A stretch of DNA of 64,000 bases from DASUNP01 sp035249305 (GTDB lineage: Bacteria > Acidobacteriota > Blastocatellia > UBA7656): contig DATFGQ010000097.1 in the NCBI GenBank assembly GCA_035249305.1, forward strand, positions 143,691 to 207,690, in the 5' to 3' direction. The position numbers were made by a program, and so were the translations under genes. Numbering within the stretch: the first letter of the stretch is position 1; each line of letters opens with the position of its first letter. Under the pieces are notes generated by a model. The model saw nothing but the letters and a program-made list of their open reading frames with translations. It searched no databases and was not told the origin of the DNA. This document shows positions 54,001 through 62,546 of this stretch, piece by piece.

Positions 54001-56090
54001 AATGGATGAAGCAGCAAGGCATTCCCGCGAATTGGAATTTAGTCCGGACCTTCGCCGGCCAACCGTACGCGACCCCCGTTACAACGCCCTCCGCAAGCGA
54101 GAAGCTTCAGCGGTCCGCGGGCCAGGGCTCCGGCGCTCAGACAATCATAGTGAGCAGCTATGGCGGCGTTGAGATGACGCCCGAGCTGCGGCCTCAACCC
54201 TCGCCCGCCGCGAAAGAGCTACAGACGGACATAATGAACGCCTGGTCGACGGCGCGGAAGAGAGGGGCTATGCGGTTCCCCATCAGGTTTAAGAATAATC
54301 AGGGCGAGGCGGTGGCGCTGCCGCGGCCCGACCAGCGCGAGCCGTCCAGCTACAACGCTTCGGAGGCGGATGGGGGCAACACCTGCGGGGGTGATCCTTT
54401 CATAAACAGCCTGCCGGGCATAAGCCGCTACTATAGCTCGACGCATAACGAGGCTACAGAGTTCGGGTTTGCCTGGAGTTTGCTGATGCCGCGCCTGGAA
54501 TTTGAATCTGCGCATGCCGGGCGTGGCGTCCAGTACATCTCACTCGAAGGCGATTCGGCGACGCAGGTCCGTGTGCAGAAGTACGTGCTGACTGACCAGT
54601 TCGGGCTGGTCTACCAGCGATTCGATAAGGACTTCATCGACCAGAGTCTGAGGCGCATAGGGTTCAAGGCCGAACGGCAGCAGTCGCGCTACCGCGGCCT
54701 TTACCCTGAAAGCGACGGGACCTACCGCCTCATCTTCACAAACGGCGAGGAGGCGATCTTCGACGACAAGGGCAGTCTCAGGGCGATCTTCAGGCCGGGC
54801 GGAAAAGCACTTTACGAATATGACGCGCAGAATCGCCTTGTCGCCATTCGCATATCTCGCGCGGGGCAGGACAACGAGATTCGCTATGGGTATGACTCGC
54901 AAGGCCGCCTGTCGAATTGCCTGTCGTGCGGGTTCGGCGCGCAGTACGGCTACGACGAGGCAGGCAACCTCGGCTCTGTTAACTCCGAGGGCAAAATAAT
55001 TAAATACCGCTACGACGATAAACGGCTGCTCAAGGAGATAGAGATTGACGGAAAGATCGTCGCCAAGAACTCTTATGACGAGGGCGGACGCCTGATAAAA
55101 CAGGACGGCATCGACGGGAGCCTGGACCAGAAGGTGGAGATAACGCCGGGCGGCAAGACCATAGTAACCAGGCAGGGACCGGACACTTTCAAGAGATACT
55201 ACGACGCTGACGACAGGCTCACGGGGGTTGAAGGCGAGAATGGGAGCTTCAAGTACTCGCGCGACGAGGAGGGGCGAATCTCGGGCGTCGACGCGATTCT
55301 GCCGACGGGCGGAGAGTCAAAGGTAAGGCTCTCGCCTGATGAGGGGCTTGTCGAAGCCGAGGACGCTCGCGGCGTGCGAACGGAATACCGTTTCGAGCCG
55401 AACGGCAAGGTCGGCGAGGTGCTGGTCAATAATGATCGTGTTGCTTCTTACAAGTACGATCAAAACAACAACGTGACGGAGATTGCTTACAAGGGCGGCA
55501 CCGCCGAAAAATACGTCTACGGAGATGGCGGTCGCCTGGAGCAGTACCGCAGAGTCGATTCGTCGCCGGGCGACGAGACGGAGCAGACCCTGACTTACTC
55601 TTACGACGAGAAGGGCGAGCTGGTGGGCATAGGCGGCCAGCGCGTGCCCCCCGTCAAAGTATCGTCTCAACCGCAGGCGGTCGCGGTGACGCAAGGCGCT
55701 GAAACGCGCACCTACCATTACGAACCCGACGGCAGGCCAAACAGGGTCGAGCAGCCCGATGGCTCCTCGCTCAAGTTCGATTATCGCCCCGATGGCGTGC
55801 TGCGCGGGGTCGAGTTATCAAAAGAAGGCAGCGGTCGTAAGATTGAGCGAATAGACGATACATCCATCATCAGCAAGAATCTGACCGGCGATCAAACTAC
55901 ATACAGCTTTTCCCCCGCGGGGCTGCTGACGTCGGTGCAGGACCATTTCGGCGGGCGGACATCTTATCTGTACGATAACGAGAATCGCTTGCGACGGGTG
56001 ATGCTCGCCAACGGATTGTGCCTCGATTATTTCTACGACCCTGCGACAGGGCTGCTGCGCGAAGAGCGCTACAACCCCTGCAAGAAATGA
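51033..56090 (+). CDS. Cluster gene 12: large RHS/YD-repeat protein with mid-protein core and unusual insert
   Basis: A 1685-residue protein starting with an N-terminal hydrophobic segment (about 10-35). YD repeats occupy about 45-440, then the RHS-associated core (LYLRARFYDPAIGRFLTADP, about 458-480; IDPMGL near 505). Normally the core is followed directly by a variable toxin; here follow a polyproline stretch and a 700-residue region containing a domain shared with gene 13 (about 760-1000), then a second block of YD repeats (about 1220-1670) ending in RYNPCKK. No clear toxin motif. ATG 51033 follows AGAAGGGGG. Confidence 0.8.
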   Translation: MFNSSSYRRIITWVGGGAVALLAGLLALDLSVTASGPTRYQHDKKGRLIKHISPNGKVINYHYNKAGQIQEISYHRRGFISKLEYTDEDSAEFNYDPAGNRTRMQDGHGKTSYKYDEFNRLTEVTHPEAKTLTYSYNPWNQIKKIGLPGGRALTYQYNIFGHVSSVSDGGASVLYSYDGDTNEVRRRLPNGIMTIFQSSPTKGLSQIRHLNADGSLIASYRYEHDAEGRVTLVEESGGGGSTVKRYQYDAMGRLLKVIDPDGAEIKYEYDLMGNRKSEDDRGTTRYEYDSKGRLVKAGEATFKYDEAGNLISKSDRSKRTSYAYDAENRLVEVRTGGKKIRYTYDAEGNRVRREVNGKVINYINDNTCGAQQVLAEYGKEGKLSYYLLGHSRVGRRDADGAALFYLEDHLGSTRLVVDESGKVAARYSYSPFGLPKLVEGKHSTSFLYAGEQYDEEAGLIYLRARFYDPAIGRFLTADPLPGVAMAPETFNPYVYVNNDPVNRIDPMGLQSWPPSPTNNEWWRHIPPPPQPLPPPPPRPTPVFDPNRHRPVIVESWQKWWENYGVDQLTRNPHGMGGRMAAAFSSFEYAMLEYFAKPYEIKLRQLSDMTYLREHPFRYMGAGAELAIDFASRLPIKQGLSVTFRGGVALRDRIGIYAVNDSWASNRIFLPYIDSRYPSSRTLKVPFEKMFQLYELGGASYDLIERLSAFPQVRQFVRDAAEASMRYNTMANILYPFGLSRRENIFFPPPGGGGGDMPSVGGVYLDQAASIIGEIGSITGAMYDPASGQIVLVGDKSASLPPMKPEYLAAAIRAVYTDTPHEPGMTIDPNPQNPLGPVMDVKFFGNTENTRLGWVMFEADRLMKGYSIGRDNVTKQPVECSVPGYESVTAMGLREGGVNSGLWSRFWLVPEPVTGQVSDDGRAIIFDPIKMRVKTETMRWAGGRLVPAGNIKDPHAEAFAENFTAHYEEFAKENPIYSELKQVTQAVALAKWMKQQGIPANWNLVRTFAGQPYATPVTTPSASEKLQRSAGQGSGAQTIIVSSYGGVEMTPELRPQPSPAAKELQTDIMNAWSTARKRGAMRFPIRFKNNQGEAVALPRPDQREPSSYNASEADGGNTCGGDPFINSLPGISRYYSSTHNEATEFGFAWSLLMPRLEFESAHAGRGVQYISLEGDSATQVRVQKYVLTDQFGLVYQRFDKDFIDQSLRRIGFKAERQQSRYRGLYPESDGTYRLIFTNGEEAIFDDKGSLRAIFRPGGKALYEYDAQNRLVAIRISRAGQDNEIRYGYDSQGRLSNCLSCGFGAQYGYDEAGNLGSVNSEGKIIKYRYDDKRLLKEIEIDGKIVAKNSYDEGGRLIKQDGIDGSLDQKVEITPGGKTIVTRQGPDTFKRYYDADDRLTGVEGENGSFKYSRDEEGRISGVDAILPTGGESKVRLSPDEGLVEAEDARGVRTEYRFEPNGKVGEVLVNNDRVASYKYDQNNNVTEIAYKGGTAEKYVYGDGGRLEQYRRVDSSPGDETEQTLTYSYDEKGELVGIGGQRVPPVKVSSQPQAVAVTQGAETRTYHYEPDGRPNRVEQPDGSSLKFDYRPDGVLRGVELSKEGSGRKIERIDDTSIISKNLTGDQTTYSFSPAGLLTSVQDHFGGRTSYLYDNENRLRRVMLANGLCLDYFYDPATGLLREERYNPCKK

Positions 56091-56137
56091 AACGCGGCTT
56101 CAAAGATCAGTTGGTTTTCAATGGCTCGGGAGACGTA

Positions 56138-59100
56138 ATGAATCGATCTCAAATTCGAAGCCGTATCTGTCTGACCGCGCTCTTGAGCATAGTATTGATT
56201 CATGTGTCGTATGCGACGGCGCAAGAGAAGAGGATAAGGATAAGTTACAGCGAGCTTGTTGCCGCGGAGCAAGTCACGCATTCCGGCCAGAGGCTGACGG
56301 AGGCCCTCAACCAACTGGCGGCCGCCGAGCGCATTGCTAATGCGGCGGATCAGCGCGCGCGGCGAGAGCAGCTCCGGCTAATGAGAGCCGACGTGGAGCC
56401 TTTTCTTGAACAGTACGCGTTCCTCCTGCAAGACCTGATCGACGCCCTCGATCCGGGGAGTATCAAGCCTAATCTAGTAGAGATCGGCGCCCTCTTCCCG
56501 GCGGGGGAGGCGCAGCCGGCCTGGGCGGAATTAGCTCGGTCCCGCCGCTATCTAGTGCTCAGCGACGGGCAGGGATATGTGAGGATATTCATCCCTGGAA
56601 GCAATGCTTCGGATGCTTATAAGGAACATTATGGCGTCGTAAGGCATATCCTCGAATGGATCAAGCGCGCTACGGCGCCCGCAACTAAGATCGATCTTGA
56701 ACTCTTCGCCTACGAGAATGACCTCTCGGCGCGGTCATTAAATCTATACCTCCCGCCAAAGCGGCTCACGCTTGACTCGGCGCCAGAGCCGGCCGGGGCG
56801 GTTGCGCCTCTCGGTCTGGGCGCAATAGAAGAGTTTCTGGCCAAGCCCCTCACGCTGGAAGGTGCTTCGTTAGATGGCGTGGGCAGGTTAACGCTCTACG
56901 GAACGGCGGCCGAGCGGCCTATGACATTGGCCGGTCTGCCGGTATCGCTTGCCGATCTGGCCGTCGCCTACAGGGCCGTCTTTTATTCCGAGATTAATCG
57001 CGCATATGTGAGTCTCGACACGGGGACGCACCCCGAGCAGGTGAATGTCAATTTCGGCGGGCGGCTGCAAGACACTCATATCGGGTGGGTGGCCTTGCGC
57101 TCTGACCTGCGCCTGAAGACTCTGAGCGTCAACCTCGACCCGATGACGGGCGAGGACCTCACGGATCTCATACGCAAAGCGATCCCGGACTTCTCTTCTA
57201 AGACCGAACGCTGGCTCGCCAATTCAAAAGGGTCCCCCAACGATACGACATACGAAGAGACGCGCTTCTGGTTTTATCCCGACAACATAAAGCTCTCGCT
57301 GAGCGATGACCGCGATTCGATGAGCATCTCCTCCGCGAGGTTTAGCGCGGCGGCCGAGAGGAAAGCGGCAAAACTTGAATCAAAGCAAATCGACGCGGTG
57401 ATCCCACCCTGGACCGCCGACACGGTCGCGAACCTGAACCGGAACTATGACACCTACGCCAGGCTGTTCCCGGAGCTTCAGGAGCTTGATACTGCCGCGA
57501 GGCTCTTGGCGCTGTTCGCGTGGCTGAAAGAGAGAAAGGATGCGGGGAGGCTAAGACTCGACCTTGACGCTCTCTTGAGCGTGGAGTTGCCGAAATGCAG
57601 CACTCCGCGCAACAAGCCGCAGATGATAGTCGGCTTTTACGACTCTGATAACTCAAAGCCGGTCGCATCGGATTATTCATGGATTTCGGAACTGTTGATC
57701 GCGACAAGAGAAGGCGGCGACGCAAAGGCCAAGCTCTTGCTGCCTGGAACCTATGACCAACTGCGCTCGCTCTTGCCGAAAGAAACCGTCGCACAGGTTT
57801 TCACGGGCGGGGTCGACCTGGACCTCAGCCGAGTCGTCAGCGGTTCTGATAAACTGCCGGAGGCCCGTTCGAGAACCTATAAGACCCTCGTTTCGCTCCC
57901 CGATAATAGCTCGATCAGAGAGCCGGGCGCTGCCCGCGCCTGGGCGCGCTCAAATGCGACAACCGAGCGAGGCCCGACGCAGGCTCGGCGTGTAGGGCCT
58001 CGCCTGACGAATTCGGAGCGCTCGAAGAAGGTCCGGGATAACGTCTTATCGATTCGAAACCTGCCCGAAGCCGGCGAGGAGATAATTACCCTGGTAAAAC
58101 CCGGCGGCAAGCCTTTGTGGTCCTGGAGCGGGCCTGAGAATCCGTTAAGCGGAAGGAATTCAAGGAATCTACTCTTTAATCCCGACGGCTCCGTCTCAGG
58201 CTTTACTCGATACGAAGGGGGCCGCAGGCTCGAATATAATCTGCTAGGAAATGGCAACGAATTTGCCGCCGCGCGTACTCCGCCTTCCAGGCGTTCCACG
58301 GAGGCCGACCTGGCTATAGCCAGGGAAGCTCTAGCCGCCGGCTCGTCAAAGATCGAAGCGTGGGAGAGCCTCCCGGAAGACACAGACATAGTTGGTCTGG
58401 ACAGAATGCCGGACGGCAGGCTTGTCGTCTTGCGGCAGAAGGCTTCGGGCTACGAGCTTCTGCGCGAAGAGGGTGAGAGTTTCGCAGTCGCAGCCACCGG
58501 CCCTGAAGCTTTGTCGATGCTCCACGGCATGGCAAGGGAGCAGGTCAGGCGGGCAAGCACCGACGCGGTCTCGTTCGTCCATGCGTCGGTCGAAGGAGAC
58601 CGCGTTATCTTCCAGGTGGGCGATCTTCAGAAGGCTGTGCCGATCGCGGACGTAGAAAGGCTGATGAGAAGTCCGAAGGCGAGCGGGCGGACCCTGCTGG
58701 ACGAGCTTCTTCAATCCTCGGGTTCAGATAATAAGGATTTGATCGTCTACCGCGATATGACCACCCGCCGCCCTATGCGAATGGGCGGGTCACTCAAGGA
58801 GGAGAGCGCTGACAACCCGGTCCTGCTGATCGATTTGCTCAGAAGGAGGTATCCGGGGAGGAGGGTCTTTCTCGACGATGAATTCACGGTGGCGAAACGG
58901 AACCGGCAATCGCTCCGGCCGGTCCGGCGCGTCACCGATATCGGCGCGCTAATTCCTGAAGAGAGCTTCGACGTCATCGACCATGGGATGATGAAGAGAA
59001 TTAAGGGCGTGCTTGAGAGCGACGGGGTTCGGGTCTTCGGGAGCGCTGACGCTTTATTGGCTCACGAGAGAGGCTCCCAGAACATTCCCAATATACTTTT

Positions 59101-59521
59101 CATTTCCGGTCATAACGACGAGAGCCTGGTCGCCTACTTGAACAAGGTGGGAGAGAAGGGAGCCCTAAAAGGCAAGGTGATCATTCTCAATACATGTTAT
59201 GCGAAGGGCAACTCGAATCTCGCTCACGACCTGATTCAAAAGTACGGCGCGATTGGCGTTCGCCTCCACCTCGAAAAGATCAGGCCGGTAGCGCTTGAAA
59301 GCTTGATGCGAGAGATGGGTGGGCTATTAAGAGAGGCCGGGCAGTCAGGCAAAGAGATTCACCCGGACGATCTCTTAGATCAGGCCATAGAGAGAGCGCT
59401 TCAGAATGGAAAGCCGCGCGTCGAGCTGCGGAAGGAATTACAGAAACTAAGGCGAAGTATCTTACAGGTCTCTAAAACCTGGCTGCCAACTTTGAAGGCT
59501 GAGTCAGTCCACGGAGAATGA
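56138..59521 (+). CDS. Cluster gene 13: exported protein with RHS-shared domain and C-terminal His/Cys (CHAT/caspase-like) domain
   Basis: A 1127-residue protein beginning with a signal peptide (LTALLSIVLIHVSYATAQE). The middle (about 240-470) matches gene 12, for example THIGWVALRSDLRLKTLSVN versus TRLGWVMFEADRLMKGYSIG. The C-terminus reads ILFISGHND with H992, then VIILNTCYAKG with C1020: a strand-His and strand-Cys spaced as in clan CD proteases (CHAT/caspase). A catalytic role is inferred, not shown. ATG 56138 has GGGAG at 7 nt; an upstream frame from 56018 overlaps gene 12. Confidence 0.65.
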   Translation: MNRSQIRSRICLTALLSIVLIHVSYATAQEKRIRISYSELVAAEQVTHSGQRLTEALNQLAAAERIANAADQRARREQLRLMRADVEPFLEQYAFLLQDLIDALDPGSIKPNLVEIGALFPAGEAQPAWAELARSRRYLVLSDGQGYVRIFIPGSNASDAYKEHYGVVRHILEWIKRATAPATKIDLELFAYENDLSARSLNLYLPPKRLTLDSAPEPAGAVAPLGLGAIEEFLAKPLTLEGASLDGVGRLTLYGTAAERPMTLAGLPVSLADLAVAYRAVFYSEINRAYVSLDTGTHPEQVNVNFGGRLQDTHIGWVALRSDLRLKTLSVNLDPMTGEDLTDLIRKAIPDFSSKTERWLANSKGSPNDTTYEETRFWFYPDNIKLSLSDDRDSMSISSARFSAAAERKAAKLESKQIDAVIPPWTADTVANLNRNYDTYARLFPELQELDTAARLLALFAWLKERKDAGRLRLDLDALLSVELPKCSTPRNKPQMIVGFYDSDNSKPVASDYSWISELLIATREGGDAKAKLLLPGTYDQLRSLLPKETVAQVFTGGVDLDLSRVVSGSDKLPEARSRTYKTLVSLPDNSSIREPGAARAWARSNATTERGPTQARRVGPRLTNSERSKKVRDNVLSIRNLPEAGEEIITLVKPGGKPLWSWSGPENPLSGRNSRNLLFNPDGSVSGFTRYEGGRRLEYNLLGNGNEFAAARTPPSRRSTEADLAIAREALAAGSSKIEAWESLPEDTDIVGLDRMPDGRLVVLRQKASGYELLREEGESFAVAATGPEALSMLHGMAREQVRRASTDAVSFVHASVEGDRVIFQVGDLQKAVPIADVERLMRSPKASGRTLLDELLQSSGSDNKDLIVYRDMTTRRPMRMGGSLKEESADNPVLLIDLLRRRYPGRRVFLDDEFTVAKRNRQSLRPVRRVTDIGALIPEESFDVIDHGMMKRIKGVLESDGVRVFGSADALLAHERGSQNIPNILFISGHNDESLVAYLNKVGEKGALKGKVIILNTCYAKGNSNLAHDLIQKYGAIGVRLHLEKIRPVALESLMREMGGLLREAGQSGKEIHPDDLLDQAIERALQNGKPRVELRKELQKLRRSILQVSKTWLPTLKAESVHGE

Positions 59522-60309
59522 GCATGACACCGGAGAGTTTCGATCTGTCAACGAAAACTTTGGAGCTTTCCCCCGGCCCTTTCGGCGATCTTCTGGTATC
59601 GCCTTATGAGATCGATTACGGGACCAGGGGTGGAGAGATTTCAGTAAACGATCTGACAATACGCCTGGGGGATCGCCCCGTCTGTCGCAACCTGCAAAAA
59701 CTTTATGAGCTAAGCCACAAAGAGCTTCCCGCGGATGTGGTCGTCTTTGATGCTTATGACATCTGGCTGGTGACTCACGTGATCGGCGCCATCCGTCGCC
59801 CGGACAGCAGCGCGCGGTTGAAGGCGCTCGGGTATGAGGCCGTGTTCGACGAGCCTGAAAACATTTATACGATAGATATAGCCCCGCGAAGCAAATTTGT
59901 GCACTCGCTCGAAGGCAAGGCGGAAAACACTTTTGACCTCGGGCTGGATGGGCATGCCCAGTTGCCGGGAGCGATCAAAACCTGGCTTGAAACGGTCGAT
60001 TATATCGGGGGAGATGCAAAGATAAGGCTGTCGACCGACCTGAAGGTGATTGGGCGCGTCTCATTCTCTTTAATCTCCCCGCTGATTCAGGCATTGGGGC
60101 TGGGGTCATCACGCTGCGAGTGGCTGTATGAACTCGACCCGCAGGATTTATTGACCGATCAAGTCATGCTCCAGACAGTTCTGGTGCCGAAGGGCACTCG
60201 TTCAATCAAATTCAGAGCGCGTGGTTACGCGCACATAAAACCTAAGTGGATTAGCTTTCCAGCGCTGTTTCAAACAAGGTGGCTCGATTTAGAGTGCGCC
60301 CTCGTTTAA
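59518..60309 (+). CDS. Cluster gene 14: hypothetical protein, 263 aa
   Basis: A soluble mixed alpha/beta protein with no recognised family. It overlaps gene 13 by 4 bp (ATGA), so the two are translationally coupled and may form a pair: an inhibitor, chaperone or immunity-like partner of the His/Cys domain is possible. Visible features are VVVFDAYDIWLVTHVIGAIRR, an LDLGLDGHAQLPGAIKTW-like segment and an extended beta C-terminus ending in RWLDLECALV. No membrane segment or signal peptide. Confidence 0.55.
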   Translation: MSMTPESFDLSTKTLELSPGPFGDLLVSPYEIDYGTRGGEISVNDLTIRLGDRPVCRNLQKLYELSHKELPADVVVFDAYDIWLVTHVIGAIRRPDSSARLKALGYEAVFDEPENIYTIDIAPRSKFVHSLEGKAENTFDLGLDGHAQLPGAIKTWLETVDYIGGDAKIRLSTDLKVIGRVSFSLISPLIQALGLGSSRCEWLYELDPQDLLTDQVMLQTVLVPKGTRSIKFRARGYAHIKPKWISFPALFQTRWLDLECALV

Positions 60310-60365
60310 CTGCTCCTTTCCTTTGCGTGTTGTGGCGGTAGTTTCGTCGTTATCAGGAGGTAGCC

Positions 60366-61091
60366 ATGCCGGTGATTCATTGCGTGTGCGGGGAGATTTA
60401 CCTGTTTGAAGATTATAGTGTGCCGTTAACTTACTGGTGCAGTAAATGTGGCGAAGAGGTTCCGGTCTCCTTGTCCGGGGAGCCCAGGCGCGCAACCAAA
60501 CGCCATTTCAAGCCGCTCCCAGTACTCGCGACTTTAGTGATATTTGCTTTGGCCGCCGTGTTGATAATATTCGCTCTGAAACCGAAGAAAGCTACTCAGG
60601 CGCGCCAAAAGGCGCGCGGCAATTCGTCGGCGCCGATCGCCGCCAAAACGACTCCGCCTTCGGAGCCGGCGCAGGTTCAGTCATACACAACGCCTCCGTT
60701 GGTTCGTTACGGCGGCGCCGAAAGGTCGAGCTTATCTTTAGGCTCGTCTCCGCTGGGAGAAGGAGTCAGGGGAGGGCTATCGACTCTGACTGTGGAGAAC
60801 AAGACCGATATGGATGCCTTCGTCAGAGTCTTGAAATATAAGAGCGACGACGGGCTCATACGCAACTTTTATATACCTGCGGGCGGCAGTTACACAGCCG
60901 AAGAGGTGCCGCCGGGTAGATATTCCTTGCGTGTCGGATATGGCCTGATCTGGAGTTTATTAGAGGAGCGCTTCAGCCCGGAGCTGCTCGCCAGTGAGTC
61001 AAAGCCGTTTAATATAACTGAAAAGAAAACAAGAAGCGGGACGCAGTATTCGCAGATGACAATTACTTTGACTACGACTATTAAGGACTGA
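60366..61091 (+). CDS. Cluster gene 15: zinc-ribbon / single-TM protein
   Basis: A 241-residue protein: zinc ribbon with C6, C8, C25 and C28 (HCVCG and WCSKCG), a membrane helix (about 53-70), a low-complexity linker and an extracytoplasmic beta domain (about 125-240; LTVENKTDMDAFVRVLKYK and IPAGGSYTAEEVPPGRYSLRVGYGL). The latter resembles a small adhesion/carboxypeptidase-regulatory-like sandwich. The linker contains SSPLGEGVRGG, the translation of a common intergenic repeat that has entered the gene. AGGAGGT precedes the ATG. Last gene of the cluster on available evidence. Confidence 0.65.
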   Translation: MPVIHCVCGEIYLFEDYSVPLTYWCSKCGEEVPVSLSGEPRRATKRHFKPLPVLATLVIFALAAVLIIFALKPKKATQARQKARGNSSAPIAAKTTPPSEPAQVQSYTTPPLVRYGGAERSSLSLGSSPLGEGVRGGLSTLTVENKTDMDAFVRVLKYKSDDGLIRNFYIPAGGSYTAEEVPPGRYSLRVGYGLIWSLLEERFSPELLASESKPFNITEKKTRSGTQYSQMTITLTTTIKD

Positions 61092-61301
61092 CGCTTCGCC
61101 ACCATTCTCACAGGTAATCGCCGAGAATCCCCGTTAGCTGCGGTCACACAGTATCGCGCCCACCACAAGGCGGCGCACCGCCATAGAATAGACTTACTAT
61201 GAAGAATCCCTTGCTAGCAGCGGCCGGCCGGCAATCCGTTATGGCTTCGTGGCCTGGCGAAACAACCAGCTTGGTAGTATTAAACTAATAAGGGAAACCC
61301 T

Positions 61302-62546
61302 ATGAAACAGCTTCTCGGCATAACAACTCTCTTCATTGCAACGATGCTCTTGAATTCAGTTGCAACGACTTCTGAGTCGACAAAAGCGAATGATGTTTCC
61401 CCTTCACCTGATTTTAAGGGTGCGCAGAGCGGCGCACCATCCGCTAAGTCTGATATTGCGAGAGCGGCCCGGATTCAGCCGCCACTCATCGAGATTGCGC
61501 TGGTGGCCAATGCGCAGGCCGGCACGGTCGCCCTGGTGGATGTGGCGTCACGCTCTGTCCTCGGCGCCATCGATGTCAACCCGGCGCGTGCGAAGGGCGA
61601 GGGACCGGGCGCCACCAATTACGCACAAGACACGGATGTCTCTCCCGACGGGCGGACGCTTTACGTCTCCCGCGGCTATCTCGGCGATGTCGCGGCTTTC
61701 GACATTGCGAGCGGCCGCCTCCTGTGGCGGCGGCCGTTAAAGACTGGGCGTGCCGACCACATGACGCTCACGCCGGACGGACAGAGCCTATTCGTGTCGG
61801 CGCTCTTGGACAATCGCGTCTACAAGGTTGCGACCGCCACGGGTGAGATCACAGGCCATCTTGTGACCGGCGTCTATCCGCACGACAACAAGGTCTCGCG
61901 AGATGGCCGCTGGCTCTACAACACCAGCATCGGCCCGCTCGCCTCCCTCCCACGTCATGCCAACGCACCGCAATTGGCTGAGACGCCCGGCTACCCCTTT
62001 CAACTGACTATCGCCGACGTAGTGACGTTGCAGACACGTGACCGGATACGGCTCGACAACGCCATACGCCCGTGGCAGTTTACCCCGGACGAGAAGGGCC
62101 TCTACGCGCAACTGTCGAATGAGCATGCAGTGGTGGCTTACAGCCTCGCCGACCGGAAGGTGGTCAGGCGCCTCGACCTGCCGGTGAAGCCCGGCGTCAC
62201 GGTCGCCGACTGGGACTTCGAGGCGCCGCATCACGGCCTTGCGCTTACCCCCGATGGCAGGACACTCTGCCTCGCTGGTCGCGCATCAGACTACGCCGCC
62301 CTTGTCCGGGCTCCTGACCTTAAGCTGATCGCCACAATCCCGGTCGGCGACGGCCCGGGTTGGGCGGAGACCGCCGATAACGGTGGCCTCTGTCTGATTG
62401 CCAATACCCGCAGCGATGACCTGTCGATCATCTCGATCTCTAAGCGCACAGAGATCGTGCGGTTGCCGATCGGCGATGGCCCCAAGCACATCACCGTGGC
62501 GCGAATACCGGCATCGGTAGTCGCGGCCTTCAAGGCGCGGCAGTGA
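61302..62546 (+). CDS. Exported YncE-like beta-propeller protein
   Basis: A 414-residue exported protein. Signal peptide (LLGITTLFIATMLLNSVATTS), then six to seven repeats of the YVTN/YncE type (for example VSPDGRTLYVSRGY, LTPDGQSLFVSALLDN, LTPDGRTLCLAGRASD). Such propellers mediate binding rather than catalysis. It is 210 bp after the cluster and has its own leader, so it is probably not in the same transcript. No metal motif. Confidence 0.85.
   Translation: MKQLLGITTLFIATMLLNSVATTSESTKANDVSPSPDFKGAQSGAPSAKSDIARAARIQPPLIEIALVANAQAGTVALVDVASRSVLGAIDVNPARAKGEGPGATNYAQDTDVSPDGRTLYVSRGYLGDVAAFDIASGRLLWRRPLKTGRADHMTLTPDGQSLFVSALLDNRVYKVATATGEITGHLVTGVYPHDNKVSRDGRWLYNTSIGPLASLPRHANAPQLAETPGYPFQLTIADVVTLQTRDRIRLDNAIRPWQFTPDEKGLYAQLSNEHAVVAYSLADRKVVRRLDLPVKPGVTVADWDFEAPHHGLALTPDGRTLCLAGRASDYAALVRAPDLKLIATIPVGDGPGWAETADNGGLCLIANTRSDDLSIISISKRTEIVRLPIGDGPKHITVARIPASVVAAFKARQ

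Noticed and set aside
51033..56090. Classical RHS polymorphic toxin with immunity gene
   Set aside because: The C-terminus is YD repeats, not a toxin domain, and no VgrG/PAAR or T6SS gene is visible. The gene at 59518 could be an immunity-like partner of gene 13 but nothing supports it beyond position.
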